From: Lycocorax pyrrhopterus obiensis
Taxonomy: Eukaryota > Chordata > Aves > Passeriformes > Paradisaeidae
Assembly (NCBI GenBank): GCA_014706295.1
Contig: JACSVZ010000008.1
Coordinates: forward strand, 2,491,376-2,555,375
Direction: 5' to 3'
DNA length: 64,000 bases
Below the pieces are notes generated by a model. The model had not been told where the DNA came from. It ran no database searches and saw only the letters and a list, made by a program, of their open reading frames with translations. Shown in pieces: positions 48,223-62,600 of this stretch (within the stretch, counting starts at the first letter, position 1; each line of letters begins with the position of its first letter). Position numbers and translations under genes: made by a program.

Positions 48223-51200
48223 GTGCATCTAGATTACCATTTCAGTTCAAACACAGTCTGGTTTGAGGGGAATCCCCTCAGTCCCTCCTCACCACCCTCA
48301 GATCACCCAACAAAGAGGTCTCAGAACACATGAACAGACACATTTTGGAGGAACTTAAACCAGGTGTTCTTCATCTGCTGCTGATGCCAAGTCAGTCCAA
48401 GGGCCCAGAGCAGTGGTAGACTAAAATAACCTCCCCAAAACAGATCTAATCCTGTGGCACCCTCCCACATGCCAGGATGGACACCGTCAGTCCTATCTGT
48501 GTTCCTGGCCTGGGAATCCTTCTCCTCCCAAAATCTTGCCACCTTTAAAAGGAAGGAGGCCATTCAAATGCTGCCCTCTTTCCCCTGGAGAAAGGTGAGA
48601 TATCATCTACTCCCCTGTACTACATTTGAGGCTATGAAATATTAGCTTTTATTATTTTCCTCACCAGGAACACACTTCTGCAGAGCTTTTGGGAAAGAAA
48701 TGAGGCTCTCTTCCCCTGACTAAAGTAATTAATAGCAGTGGACCTCCAGCACTGTTAGCCAGCCCAGCTGCAACCAGGAAAAACCAAGGACCAAGACTCC
48801 AATTTCATAGTTTCACATGTGGGTATTGGTGTCCACTCCTCCAAAGGAGTAACTGATTCTCAAAAATGATTGCTCCAAGCTGAATAAGAACTTGGCAAGG
48901 TCTGAAATGACAGAACTAAGAAAACTTATGATGTTAAACATACTGCTTTTTACTATTTACTCCCTTAACATAAAAAAAAAAATTCCCAAACCAACAGAAA
49001 TTTTTAATGCATTAGAAGCCCTAGCAATCATGTGAAGCTGATCTTCAACCTCTCTGGTCTTGATTCACATAGTCATAATTGTGCTAAATGCAATGCCCTT
49101 TGATTCAATTACTGTACGATCTATTACTGTAATGGAAAAAGTAATTAGTATTTTTAATTAATGGGAGACTTGAAAATGTACAAACAGAAGCATTAACTTC
49201 TGTTTTTCTTGAGCTATTAAAATAATTGTATAAAAATACCACATCAAACTATAGATCTAGTCCTTACGGCTCTGCTAAAAATGATGCTTTAAGGTACAAA
49301 ATACAAATATTTGCATATTAAAAAAGAATTAATCATCCAATTGGACAAACTTAAGGCCTATCTCTTACTCGCTAAGGTTAAAAAAAAAACTGTGGCATAC
49401 AATAAAGAGCTCAGCACAGCTAATGAGAAGAACAATGTTTTGTGGCACTGGCAGCAGAGCTTGGGTGGCATATCAGGTCCCTGAAGGAGCTATTTCTGAT
49501 CACCACCTACAAGGGAACAGCAGATTACCAGTTCATGCATAAATATTTAGACACGGAGAAGAACAGCTCATATATGGTTCTTTAGAATGATTCAGCTTTT
49601 TTTATTTAACTGAATTGTGAACATGTGCCCTCTGCTGCAACTGTATTTCAGTCAGATGCTATTGTAAGACTTTGTAACATTTATTTCTTGCAAGGAGATG
49701 AGTACCACAGCAATTTACTGCATGTTCGGCTTCTCCACGACCCAAAGGAGGATTGTTTCTCAAGCCAAGGTTACCTTTGGGCTAAAATGCCCCGTCTGAG
49801 TGGGGGCTTTTTTTATTGCAGAAGCTCAGTACAACCTATATTAATTCTTGAAAACCATCTCTCCTGGTACAGATCCTGAAAGTACTCTGGGGAATTACAA
49901 AACCAAAGTAGCTTCAAACCACCTAGAAGGCTTTATAATATTTTCAGGAAGTACTTCTGATCAAACAAAGATTTAAAAATGCAAATTCTTGAGGAGAGTA
50001 ATTCTGTGCAGTATGCAAGGCTGAAAATAATTTTGTGAAGCGTGGCAGCTTAGTTTTACAGAATCTCCCATGTGGGACCAAGTACTCCCCAGTGTAAGTC
50101 ACTAAGTTCCATGCCATGATTTTACTTCAAAATATACAATTTATCTGTTCAAAATGAGTTGAGCATTTCAACTGGAAAACATAGTGGTAAAAAAGCTGAT
50201 GTAGACATTCACTGAGCCAAGTTAAGGCAAGCACTGCTGCCATCACAGAGTGACCTATCCTCTAAAAACTGTCAGTGTTTCCATCATTTTAAGGGAAGGG
50301 ACATCAAGAAGCTTTGTGTAAAGAATATTCACTCCAGCACTCTCTTAAATTCAAGAAGATAATTGAAAGGCTCAAAAAATCAGAAAGCAAAAATAAAGTA
50401 AAAATTCCATAGCTGTGGTATGAGTGTTCAGTACTGAAGGTTGACAATAATAATTTTAGAAGTTAAATCAGAAGCTAAACATTTATCATCAATAAAATAC
50501 TTGTAGATACTCCCCAACTTAATTCACTTGCCTGAAGAAGTGAAGAAATAAAAGAATAAAGAAGAGAGGCTTATAGGTTAATTAGGTATTTAAAACAAGA
50601 AATAGGAGTTCACACTTGTACTTGCGTTCTCTAGATTCTTTTATATATTACAATATATGGTGTATCACAGCTCTGGGTCTCCAATGCTGACATTACCTCT
50701 GTGACTTAACACTTTAAAATTGATTCTGGCAAGTCTGCCAACAAGGGGGAAAAAAACAACAAATTGAATGTCACTGATTAAATTTGATAACAAAAGAGTT
50801 TGGGTTCCTTCAACACACCACTGGAACTCAGCTGCCACAGCAAAAAGGAGTAAGACTTGAAAATAAGGTTTTGCTTCAGCAGGGGCATGAGTCAGGCCTA
50901 GTAAGCAGCTACACTGTGACACAGATCTTAGACTTTATGCCTTTGCATCAGTGACAGAATCGTGTGCAATCCTCCTTCTGCTTCAAACAAAGCCAGCCCA
51001 TCCCTGTCACTAATCTCCAATTATACTGCTGGCCTCTCCCTCACCCTACAAAGAAAAAAAAAGGGAAAAAGTGGACAAGATAATTAGAGATTCCAAGAAC
51101 TTTTTCAATTAATCTTGAAAATTGAAACTTTGAAAACAGGACATCGAGTCCTTGCAGTGCTCCAGAGCACATCAACAGCCCTCCCACACTCAAGAACAGA

Positions 51201-54200
51201 ACAAGGAACAGCAGCTTAATCCACAGAAACTGGGCTCAAATGCCCTTAGATCCTAAAGTGATCCTTGCTCAAGGGAATGTCCCTCTCACTAAAGGCAGTC
51301 ATGATTTCAGGGCTGGAAAATCCATCTCAAACCAAACTGTAGCTGCACCACCTACTCTCGGTCTAAACACTGGTCTAATTACAAAACAAGACAAATATAA
51401 AAACCTGCAATAAGTTCTGCAATTAATCTGCTGCCTGTAATGATTGTTGTGTTTGTCTGTAGAGAGACCAAGTGACCACTGAGCAAGAATTCCTAATTTA
51501 GTCTTTTGTAGTTACTCAGTCTCTAATATCATAGATACCGTTGGATTGGATGGATGGATGGATGGATGGATGGATGGATGGATGGATGGATGGATGTGTC
51601 CCACACACAGGCCTGCCTCACCTGGATATCCTGTTGCAGTTTCCCAGCTGGGCTGTGTGCTTTTCAAAAAGAAATACCTGAAGAACCATCTGAGAGCAGC
51701 ATTTTTTCAGCCTGTATGAAGAGCATTGGAGCATTTATTTGGAATATACACAGCCCACAACCCTCAAGATCTTACCAAAGAAAGTCTGGCAACAAAGGAA
51801 GCCCTCAGCAACATCACATCATCTATATGAAACTGGAGTGGAGCTCTGGAGGGGACAGACAAAGGAGGGCACCACTGCCCTGCTCATTCCCTGGACCAGC
51901 TACATGAGAACCAATGGTTCCAAGCTGGGATTTCTGGTACTGCTTTGAGAGAATCCAGCTGGAGCAAAATGGACAGCTTGGAGCACACTCTGACAGTAAC
52001 AGTCAAACCTCCCTGTGTCCTGAGCACATCCCATAATGTATTCCATTGTATACTTCACACTGTTCCCATGACTCCCTAAAAAATGGACTGAATGCAGAAT
52101 ACACTTGACAAAAATTTTATTTCGCATTCAAGCAGTTCTAGTTCAGTGGAACATTAATTTGTTTGTCTGTCTGAAATACTGAAAATGGACTGTGTATTTC
52201 AACTCAATTGCAGCTGCAGTCGTCGGGAGGCTTTCTTATATATCTGAAGTAGATGCTCCCACATTATGTTTTCATAAAATATTGAAATGTGCGAAGAAAT
52301 GAACCTGTGCTCTCACTTGTTTTTTTAAGAGTTAACTTAGACATTACCTTGGAGAGTGCCTCAGACCCTGAGCCACCTCCCCACTGCTCTACTTAATGAG
52401 AATACTTAGTTTCAATATTACTTTACAGCATGTTCAATCTGACGTCTCCAATTTGCTAACTACAAAATGTGATTATTCCATAAAATGACATTGCCTATTA
52501 AAAATGAAAGAAATACAATTTGATTTGAATTGTATTACTAATTTACATCTACATATAGCTTATTAACTGCTGCTGGCTTCTCAGTTGGGTAGGCAAGATA
52601 GGAAATGTTTCGATTTATGTCATAATTAGAGTAAGACCAGGGGTTCTTTCCATATTTAAAGTGCATTTCTTCTCTGAAGAGTAACTTTTGAGACATTAGT
52701 CTGGTAGGTTCCATATTTCTCTCTTAAACATTGAGAAATTGTTTGGGTTACAAGTGAACATGCTTTTTCTAATTTTGAATCCTGTAACTTCCATCAAAAT
52801 CCAACTGAGTTTGTTACTTGTCATGTTACTAAAACTCCAGTGCAGGCAAGCATTACATTATTTTGGGGGAAAAAGAGATGTCTCTGGTTACAGATACTGG
52901 GGTCATTTTAAGCCTGGTCTTCCCAGTGACTTAAAAAGGAATTATCACACTCATTCAGGAACATAGTGTGTGTGCTTCACCAAAATATTCGTTTTTCATG
53001 GTCGGTTTAGATTGGTTTGCTCCATCCTGGAGAAACAGTTTTGGCTTTGTAATTGAGATTTTTACTCAGGTTCTCCATGAGAAATAATTTACAATGAGAT
53101 TCAAAAATTCATGATGTTGAGACAGCTAATTTGAGAAAGTGTGAACATAATAATAAAATAAAGGTTACTTTTGCTGGATCAGTAGGTATTTAGTCCATAT
53201 CTGACCTTTCATCTTTGTATTTATGAGTGCAAGAAAACTGCCCCCATTACTAAAGATAAAACTCCTGTTTAGGCTTTTAGTGACACCTGGCAAAATGCAA
53301 CATAAGGCAGCCCTTCTCCTCCTCCTCACCAACATCTCACAGCAGGACACGTGGGACTCACACAGCTTGTGCTGCTGGACCCCTCACACTGCTCTGGAAG
53401 CAAACGTTCAGAGTGTTCTGGAGTACAGCTACATAAAACACGAGGGATGGTTTCTAATGGAGAAGCAGTTTTCATTATTTCAGGAGGTTCCTAACACGCC
53501 AGTGGACAAGGAAGTTCCTTGTCTCATTTTGTCAGGATGCCACTGCCAGCTACTAAATACCTACTGGTTCATGCCAAAATGATGTTCTTGGAGATGGAAT
53601 TTAGATCTTCTTATACTTTCCTGATGCTTATTCCAGCTTATTGGATCATTAAAATCATACAAACCCCAGCTGCTCTCAGGCAGTGAGGGCGAGTGCTCCA
53701 AGCAGGCCATGGCCACGTTTTGTGCCTGCCAATCTCCTCCTCTGACGCTGCCCAACCCTCTGGCTCTCACACAGCCGATTTCATTCCACAGCTCTGACAT
53801 AGAATCCATCTTTTGTAATTTGTGAGACAATTCCAAGGTATTTTCTGTTCCCTCTAGTATAATGCCCTTCACCAGAAACAATCTCACAAGAATATGACAC
53901 AACTGTGGCAGAAATTTTAACTCCTGCCTGTGGTCATTTCTACAGACACTGCAAACACTGTGATAACTTTGTCAGCTCTTCTGTTGATGTGGGTTTTGTG
54001 GAAGAACTCTGGATTTGATTGACTTTAGCAAGATGATTATCCAGTCAGACACTCCTGTACAGAAACCATATCACTGTTGCTGTGCAATCAGTGTCAAACA
54101 GGAGCATGGATCTGGCCTGTTTAAGTTTGTCAAAGAATCTTTTTGATAATTTAGTAATTAACTCTCCAGAGCCCAAAAGACTGAAATCTTTCTAAAACCT

Positions 54201-54303
54201 CTTTAAAAACAATAATGCTACACCATCAGCAATCACACCTGGTAATGCACAGGGGTATGGATCCCAGTTAAAAGTCACTTCTGGCAGCCACATTTCTGCA
54301 CTG
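48223..54303. other. Unique DNA, no gene seen
   Basis: No CR1 or LTR recognised. The frames at 53223-53582 and 53561-53902 (119 and 113 codons) abut on opposite strands and show no domain I know. 49010-49260 contains several homeodomain-type TAATTA strings (see findings). The microsatellite at 51548 is listed separately. Confidence 0.45.
51548..51595 (+). repeat. (GGAT)12 microsatellite
   Basis: Twelve perfect GGAT units, 48 bases, preceded by TTGGATT. It forces a spurious MDGW-repeat reading frame. Confidence 0.97.
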
Positions 54304-54572
54304 TCACAGAGTCCCAGAATGGTTTGGGTTGGAAGGACCTTAAAGCCCATCCCATTCTACACCCTGCCATGGGCAGGGACACCTTCCACTGTCCCAGGCT
54401 GCTCCAAGCCCCAATGTCCAGCCTGGCCTTGGACACTGCCAGGGATCCAGGGGCAGCCACAGCTTCTCTGGGCACCCTGTGCCAGGGCCTGCCCACCCTC
54501 CCAGGGAACAATTTCTTCTGTATATCTAACCTAAACCTGCCCTCCTTCATCTTACGGCCATTCCCCCTTGGG
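54304..54572 (-). mobile_element. CR1 LINE 3' fragment
   Basis: Antisense CR1 starting TCACAGAGTCCCAGAATGG, then 'tttgggttggaaggacctta', 'ccatgggcagggacaccttc', 'cagcttctctgggcaccctg', 'aacaatttcttctgtatatc' and 'cggccattcccccttggg'. It is closely related to the CR1 at 42525 and truncated soon after the 'ccattcccccttg' block. Frames of 71-147 codons across it are shadows. Confidence 0.9.
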
Positions 54573-57500
54573 AATACCTTCCCCTTGGAAATACCTCCCC
54601 CCACAAACCTGTGATATGTAATCTCTGCATCTAGACAGAAAAAATTATCCATGCCACTTTCGGAGGATGCATCTAAAACTCTATACAAGTAAATGACAAA
54701 AATAATATCACAGTCCAATTCTTGTCCCTCCTTCTATTTACAACATTTTCTTGAGTAGGAATATTTCTTTAATCTTAAAAATATTTATAGTATTTGAATA
54801 TGATGGACATTTCACTTTCCTTTGTTATGCCTATGCTTCAAATTATTTCTATTTTCTTTTATTTATTTTTAACATATTTTTCCTGTAGTTTCTTATGTCT
54901 ACAATCATAATTTCCTTCAAAAGGGCATGATACCCAACACATCCTTTTAGTGTAAAGAGAGAGGAACTCTATTCCCTGAAAATTTCAGCCTTAGTTTTCC
55001 ATGAAGTCATTTCCTTTTGTATTTAGCTCACATATACAGCCAGTATTAATCATTTCCTCAGGAGACAGCCTAAGCTGACAGTAAAGGTGTTCATCCCAAT
55101 ATGATTCCTGATCCCTGCGGAGTGAAATAGGGCCTTGGCAACTACTGCTACCTCAACATGCAAGGTTTAAATACCACTTTCTTCACTGTGGACTTGTATA
55201 GCATTAGCCTGAAGTCCTGAAATGGTTAGCAACACACAAGGAGACTCCCAAAATCAATAAAATAGCCTGTGATGTCTGCTCAAACAAATAAAAAACAATC
55301 ACCGTCATTGTGTGTATCTTTTAAACATTTATTTCCTCCATAGCTCAGGGCAGTTTATGTAGCACAACTTCAGCAACATGTCAAAAAACATTGTTGAAGA
55401 CCCAACACTGAGATCTATCAGGGTTTTTAGCACTCTAAGAGAGAAAGGCCATATCACAGTGTTTGGCTGAACAACAGCAGAAAAAAAACAAAACCCCAAA
55501 GAACCCAAACAAACAAAAAACCAACCAACCAAAAACCCACAAACCCACTACTGCAGGTACTGTTACAGAAACAGAGTTGCAAGCTGAATCATTGCAGGAA
55601 ATCCTAATTTACATCCCTGAAACAGAGAGCAGTAACTCAGTCTCTGATCAGAATAGACACAGGATTTGCAGTTCTGTGTTTGGAAAATGTCAGGAACTGC
55701 AGAGGAAACACAGCAACACTAAACAAAGATTAGCTAAACTGGCATTCCAGCAAAGCCCCCAGGACTTGGCCATGTGCAGAACACAAACCGTGTGTGAGTG
55801 GATGATGGTACGTCGCTACATGCTGAAGCTGATGTTATGAATCCCAGCTCTTAAGTCAAGGAGCCCTTGATGTCATCCTTTAATCCTGCTGTTCTATCAC
55901 TTCTCATCTTGCATCAATGTATTTTCAGTCTTGGGATCACAGTTTAACAGCAGATAAAGGCCTCATCTCTTCACCACTGACATATCAGAATAGACTATTA
56001 AACAGCAGCTGGCTCTAACTGAGCATTCCCAAAGAAATCACATCTTGTTCTCACAGGGATTACATTTTCTTACCTCAGTTTGGATTTCAACCAATCAGAA
56101 AAACCCTCAATTAAAATAGTTTCTGCCATTTCTGATTAAGTTGCTATGACAAATCATTTGCATATGCCACAGTTCCCTTTTTTTGTTTTCCTTAGCAGTA
56201 ACTACTAAACCAGAGACATCTTCGGAGAACAATAATTTATTCTTTTTGAAGATGAAAAACCCCAACGAAACAGGTCCAGTCCAAGTTACAGTTGGAAATG
56301 CCATGGTTTAATCAGGAATGTTGTGTACACACTGCTCTCCTTCAGCACAGGACTGTCAGACCTCTCACCAGCGAATCCACTTTGCCCAAGAACCCTTCAA
56401 GGATGTCTGTCATTATTAGAACAGATGGGACCAGTAACTCTGGACTTGATTTTGTTTGCTCTCTGACATTTTGTTGAAGCTGTATTTTTATTTTGGAGGA
56501 TGGTACTCAGAAGAAATGTTTCCCAGTGTAAATTATAAAAAACATGAGCATTCTGTAGAGTTTTTTTCTTTCATGTTTTTACATCATCTGTCAGAATTTG
56601 GCCCCCATTCTGACCTGGTTTTGCAAGCACTGGTACCATGTGAATATTCTTTAAAAAAAAATCAAACAAGTAAGCAAGAGAAATGGGAATGTATCAAGAA
56701 AAGAAAAGGTCCCTTTTTATGAGCTTATTCAGAGGCTGTAACATTCTGCTTAAGCCAACCCCAAAGCAGCCTGACAGCTGTTTCCTGAGTGGTTCTGTGA
56801 GTGTTTTGCCAGTGCTGAACTCAGACTTTCAGAAACTGTGGCTTAACAGTCACCACCACAAAGGGAAAAGCTTGCAAAGATGTGGACAAGCCAAAATTTG
56901 GTAATAGAGCCTTTTCTTAGGATAATCTAGACTTAAATGTAGGCTTAAAATTGGAAAGGTATTCCTCTAATTGAAATTTTTAGCTTTGGCAATGTGTTTG
57001 TTTTCTCAATATTGCTTTCTTTTGCTGTTACAACTACTTAATTCTCATACAGCAAAACGCAGTTTGTTTTGTTGCTGAATAACAGCTGTTTTCTGCGTGG
57101 AGCTTCAGCAGCAAATTCTACAGCATATTAACTCCAATTGCTACCCCTTTACAGTACGTGCATCACCTATACAGAGATTCTGTAAGAAGAAAAATATATC
57201 TTGATTTTCAGTTGAATGGGCTTCCTCGCTTGCTTTAAAGAAACAGTAGTGCTTTTCCCTCCCACTGCCTACCTTTTAAAGCTTATGCTTTTCAAGCTAC
57301 CTATGGTCCAAGCAAAATCAAGATTTAATTAAATACAGATCAAAGATTTAAAAGTAAATCTGAAAATTACTAAAACTCCCACCTTCCAGCAATACTCCTA
57401 GTAAGTCTCTATTGCATATCATTTTCTGTACTGCACTAAAAACATCCTGAAGTGAAGGCCAGAGCACCTCAGTGACAGAAAACAATACTATCAAAAGAAC

Positions 57501-58270
57501 AGGAAATAGACTAGTTCCATCATGAATTGTAAATTTTAATTTAATTACTGGCCTTCTGGCCTTATTTCAGGATCTGAAGTTACTAAGTTTCATTGTGAGA
57601 AATATCTCATGGCAAAGGATAATACTCAAATGTGATATTTTAGCTATTTTATTGGACATTCAACTGTCCTGAGCAAATGGGCAGCACAGATACTCAGTGA
57701 GAAATGTTACCTTGGGAATGCTGCATTGTCTTTTAGATTAAAATCTTTTTTTTTGAGAAAGACTAACAGAGAGAAATCTGCTCCCAGTAACTTTTCAGCC
57801 AAGTAGATTATCTTACCATCAGGTTTTTGTAAAAAATTGCCTTAACAAAATTAGACCGTACACGTGTAAATTACTGCTGTATCAGGACATAAATCAATTT
57901 ACAACATCTCATAACTTCTTTACTCTCCATATTGTATTCGCTTTGTTACTCAATGCTCCTTTTTAGCAAGTAGAAATAATTTCCAAAATCAGAAATTTTT
58001 TACTAAAGGTGTCAAGATTCTGAAAGAATTGTAATTTGAGTATCAGATGAGTGAGGGAAGATAAGTGTGGAGCTTTTCTTAAAGGAGAAATGGGAATATT
58101 AAGGAAGAAAGTGAGAGCATAAGAGCTGAAGGCAAATAAACTTGTCTTAATTCATCATTTATTACAAAAATAGTTGGTGGAGCAACCTGAGCAGGTGTAA
58201 CAGGCAGCAAGATGCTGTGCACTGCTTAGACATTTTATGCCATTTGGGTCTGATTTTAATGTGGATCCAA
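54573..58270. other. Unique DNA, no gene seen
   Basis: No supported gene or interspersed repeat. An A/C-rich low-complexity tract lies at about 55482-55550 (AAAC, CCAA and AAAAACCC units) and accounts for the lysine/asparagine/proline-rich start of the 125-codon frame there. The stretch around 57240-58080 is plain AT-rich. Confidence 0.5.
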
Positions 58271-58951
58271 TGTGAGCGGAAGAATTGTCACAAAGGAGAG
58301 GTCCCAACACGGAATCTCACTGGTTCCAATGTTAATTGGGTTTTATTTAGGAATCTCCAGTAAGACTTTGGAACAAATACCCAGCAGAGCAATGCTACTG
58401 GAGATGAAGCTGGCTCTTAGCAAAGAGCAAAGAGTTGAGGCCTAACTGAACAGCCAGACCCAAGAAGAAGAAACCCAAACGGAAAAATGGAAAATGCGGA
58501 TATCTTTCTTGGCAGGCATAAGGACTGACACCCAGGGCCATCCCCAGAGCACTGAGCCCTTCCTGAAATCCAGCCAGAGGCCCCCAGTGAGGAATGGGAG
58601 GCACTTAACACCAGCACAGCTCGTTGTTCCCCACTGTGCATCCACAGGTGGCCAAACCACCCCGGTCCCCAAGCAGAGAGCACGGAACAGCACAACACCA
58701 ACAGATCCTGCTCCCATTGGCAAGAGCGGGACTCGGGGCTGGCCTTGCCCACCGGGTCTGGGCTGCTCCTGGGGGACACTCAGTGTGACAGCACTGACAG
58801 GTCTTCCCAGCACCTCTCCAGCGCAAGGTGCCAGCCTGGTTATCCACTCTCTGCCTGGAGTCACTTTCATTCTTATCCCAGATCTCCTCACTGCTCTCAG
58901 CCCTCGCTATTTTCTGATCGTTACTGCAACTGCCACTTTTTAAATCCCACA
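58271..58951 (-). mobile_element. Probable solo LTR, minus strand
   Basis: On the minus strand it runs from TGTGGGATTTAAAAAGTGG to a tail ending TTCCGCTCACA. An AATAAA signal lies at plus positions 58342-58347. After it comes a 3' part reading 'acccaattaacattggaacc' and 'agtgagattccgtgttggga', typical of U5. The GC-rich middle (58540-58860) yields several overlapping frames of 70-150 codons on both strands. None is recognisable and I take them as non-coding. No matching target-site duplication is seen (TCCAA on the left, ATTTA on the right), so ends are provisional. No gag, pol or env is adjacent. Confidence 0.5.
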
Positions 58952-59550
58952 ATTTAAAGCCATTTTATTACACAATAATCATAACTGTCTTTTATGCCAT
59001 CATTTTTCCATCGGTTGAGCAATTGAAGGGAAAAATTATCTAAAAATGAATTACTAAAGATCATTGTACACCAAGCTTTAATGGTTTAGCACTGGAATGG
59101 AATTTTTCGCAGCTTCTGCAGCAAACTTTATTTGATCAAAGAAAAATATCATTCCTTTCAATTGGTATAATGTACTCTATAAATTGTGCTATCAATTACA
59201 AGATGCTGCAGAAACAGCGTGACCAGTTAACAACTCACAGAGAAGGTGCCAAAGCCAGTATTAACCCACCTCAGTAAACACACACTTGTTCATTCCAAGG
59301 AGCACAGGCTCAGCACTGTGTTGATATGGAGTGACAGGCTCTGCATATGCAGCTCGTGAGGGAGCGGGATTTGAGTGACACTTCAAGGGCTGCTTTTTCT
59401 AGAAAACTCCAAGAAGCTTCCCCGTTTCCATGTGTCAGCTTTGCACTCTGCCGTTCCCAAATGCTGCTGCTGAAATCAGGGATACGCTGAAGAGCAGGGT
59501 GGGGGGTTTATGAAGGAAGAACATAGCAACCAGGACATGTTCCACTTTAA

Positions 59551-59603
<53 letters not shown>

Positions 59604-62600
59604 CAAGTAAGAAAGTTGTGGCTGGCCAGTTATAAGGAATGTCCACACTTAATAAAACAGAAATACTGAAATAAATGCAGAGTAATAGTCCTTTTTCCCC
59701 CCATTTTTTTAAGAGCAAAATATTGTTCAGCTGACTTGGCTCACACTTCAGATTGCAAAGATTTTACCATCTTGAAAAGCCATAAAGTCCACTTTTTCCC
59801 TATGTTTTGCTGGGGAAGACAGAGAAAATTTTTATGAGAAAGTTAATGCAAACTTTAAAATACAGCAGAAACCTGGAAAAAAAAAGTGAGAAAAGAGCCC
59901 TAAGTAAAGGGATAAGGAGATGAGATGCAAAGCCCCATCAGATAAATTAACACCCATGAAAAAAGATTAAAGTTTTATCATGCCTAGTCCTTCTTTACTG
60001 AATAAGTAATGAAAAAATAAACAGAAGAGAGATTTTGGAACCAGCACTAATATTTAGTCAGCTTCCAGTCATCCTTTTTCTCTTCCCTGACCGCTTTTTT
60101 CCCATTCAGATTTGAATATGTGACAAAGAGCTCGTAATTGGAACAATGAAATCACCTAGAAACTACTTAGGAAATCAGAAAGCATAAACATCACCCTGAG
60201 TGTAATAACTAGGGAAGAGAAACCAAATTTTGAAGTGAAAATACGCTATATAGCTCACTTTTCAAAGAATTTAATAAAAAATAATTCGTACATGTCAGCA
60301 ACTTGAGAGGCCAAAATTGCCATAAGAAAGAGATCTTTCCATTTTATCTGATGTTTAGATAAAGAGTCTAATCATTATAAAGACTAATATTAAGTCAGAA
60401 ATTCATTTGTAACACTAACCTGAGAGGAATGCTCACCCATGACTCACAAATGGCATCGCAGCATTTTTCTTTACTGATTAAGTTTCCTTACAGATTTGTA
60501 CAAAACAACTGGGTGCTTATTTCTGAAACATCACACAACAAATCCATGTTTCCTACTTTGAGATACACAGCTGCTTTCCTTTGAAGCATAAGTAATTCCT
60601 GGTTTTCACAAATTGCAACTTCTAGAGAACAGGTCTTTAATAAACTTCTGGAAACTAGGTAAATCCAACAATATTCCAACGAAAAAATTCAGCTCTACAG
60701 TTATCTCTACTTACATTTGAGAAACTATAATTACTGTGGAGAATATGAGGTAATTACTGATCACAGCCTCTTCCCATGCAAGAAGGAAGAGGCAGGTACC
60801 CGATTAAGCTACAGTTCAGGAGAAACAAAAGGAACTACGTGTCCATGTCACACCAGGTGACCGGGTCCTTACCTCAGGACCATGAACCTTTTCCAAAGCC
60901 ACTGGTTAAAGTCGTGCAATAAAAACCCATCCAAGGATTCATAGGTATCAAACTGTTGCCTCCAGCTCCGAAAGTCACTGGGCCACAAATTATTAGAGGC
61001 TGGGACTTAAGAAAATACAAATGTTTAGAATGTTCCTGTGAAGTCTCCCCTATCAGTATGCAAGCACAGATATGGTCAGCATCTATATTAAATACACACA
61101 GGATTTATTCTGAGAATCACAACTCAACAGAGTGGAGAAAGAAGACAGGAAAAAAGGTCATTGGTTGGAAAGTTCAGCAAGTGAATGCCCATCAGGCTTT
61201 AATTAAATGTTATTAGGATGTATCACAGACACAACTAAGTTCAGAGGAAGATTACAAGGGACAAATGTCCATCAGGACAGAAATGCTGCCTGAGACCACC
61301 TAAGTTTAGAAAACACTAAAGAAATGGGATGTGGCTCCTGATTCTTTCCTCTTTCCCAAATCACTAGCCAGGAGAGACTAGAATGAGGGATCAGCAGTTG
61401 GTGAGGTGAAACATTGTGTCAAATAAGCAAGAGAACATGTTTGTGATGCACTGAGCTGTTTATAAATAACAGCATTTACACCTCAATAATTCTGCTCTTC
61501 TGCGTTAGAGAGAAAATTGATTATGTATCATTAGAATGAGAGATTACAGCAGCTGTTGGCAAATTTACAGCAATATCAGATTACTGAAATCTCAAAATAT
61601 TTTTCATCTAAGTAAGGAGACTTTAAAAAGTCTTATTGAGTCCACACTGGGGCCTGAGGAGTCTTTTCCATCTCACTGCATGCTCTGTGCCGTGTTTAAG
61701 GCTCAACGGTTTAACACAAAAAAGTTTCTATATGAACTGAGCGTTCAGAAGTCTGATCCGCACACCTGCAGATCCCGTGGAACTTCTTCAGCTCTTTGCA
61801 TGGCCACACACCTGCCCATGAATGACACAACTGCCCTGCACTGCTGCTGGGACACAACGCAGCATCAAGCCAGCCCCCCAGATTAATCTTTTAATGTAAA
61901 AAAATGTGCTATTTACATCACTTTTTCTTAGGTAGCACAGGAAGTGAGTAAAACATGTATATATTTTTAAATTAAATTATTTTATAGAGCTTAGAGGAAG
62001 ATCACTAGACCTTGGAGTTGAAATAAAAGGAGAAAATTGCTTGCCTTATTTTGTGCTCCAGCTCCACTAAAGAGGGATGTTACCTCTTTCTATACAGATA
62101 ATGCTGTCTGGAAATTATGGAAATTGAGCCTATGGTCCCTGTCTCACATGTACTGCTGCTAATTAAGTTCTTTGTGACTTATCATTTGACTTAAAATACA
62201 GAAGGGGGATAAATTGCCTTTTTCCCTCTCTTTTTGAGGGAAGAGTGACATTGAAAAAAGCTTTTATGTGGTTATTTTCTAGAAAATCTAATTTCAGATC
62301 TGTAAACTGTTTTTACAAGAGCTGTTCAACATTAAAGGCTTCCCATTTTAAAGCACATACTCTAAGAGCATATCACACATAATCCCAGAGAGTAAATGTA
62401 GTTGTTCCGTGCCACCTCCCTACAAGTCTTTACTGCACCGTGTGCCTCGACACGGGATTATCAGAAGTCAAATAGGACTACCTCCTGAAAAATTTGATCC
62501 TTGAATTGCTAAGGTTAATACAGGGATTGGGTTAAGAAAAGTTGGTCAAGGATGGAATGAAACCTTAATGGACTAGATCAACTTCAGTAAACTGTCCTAA

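Noticed and set aside
51554..51907. Frame starting with MDGW repeats
   Set aside because: Artefact of the (GGAT)12 microsatellite.
59476..59601. Poly-A run as the tail of a processed pseudogene
   Set aside because: No AATAAA just upstream, no recognisable exon sequence, and no flanking target-site duplication noticed.
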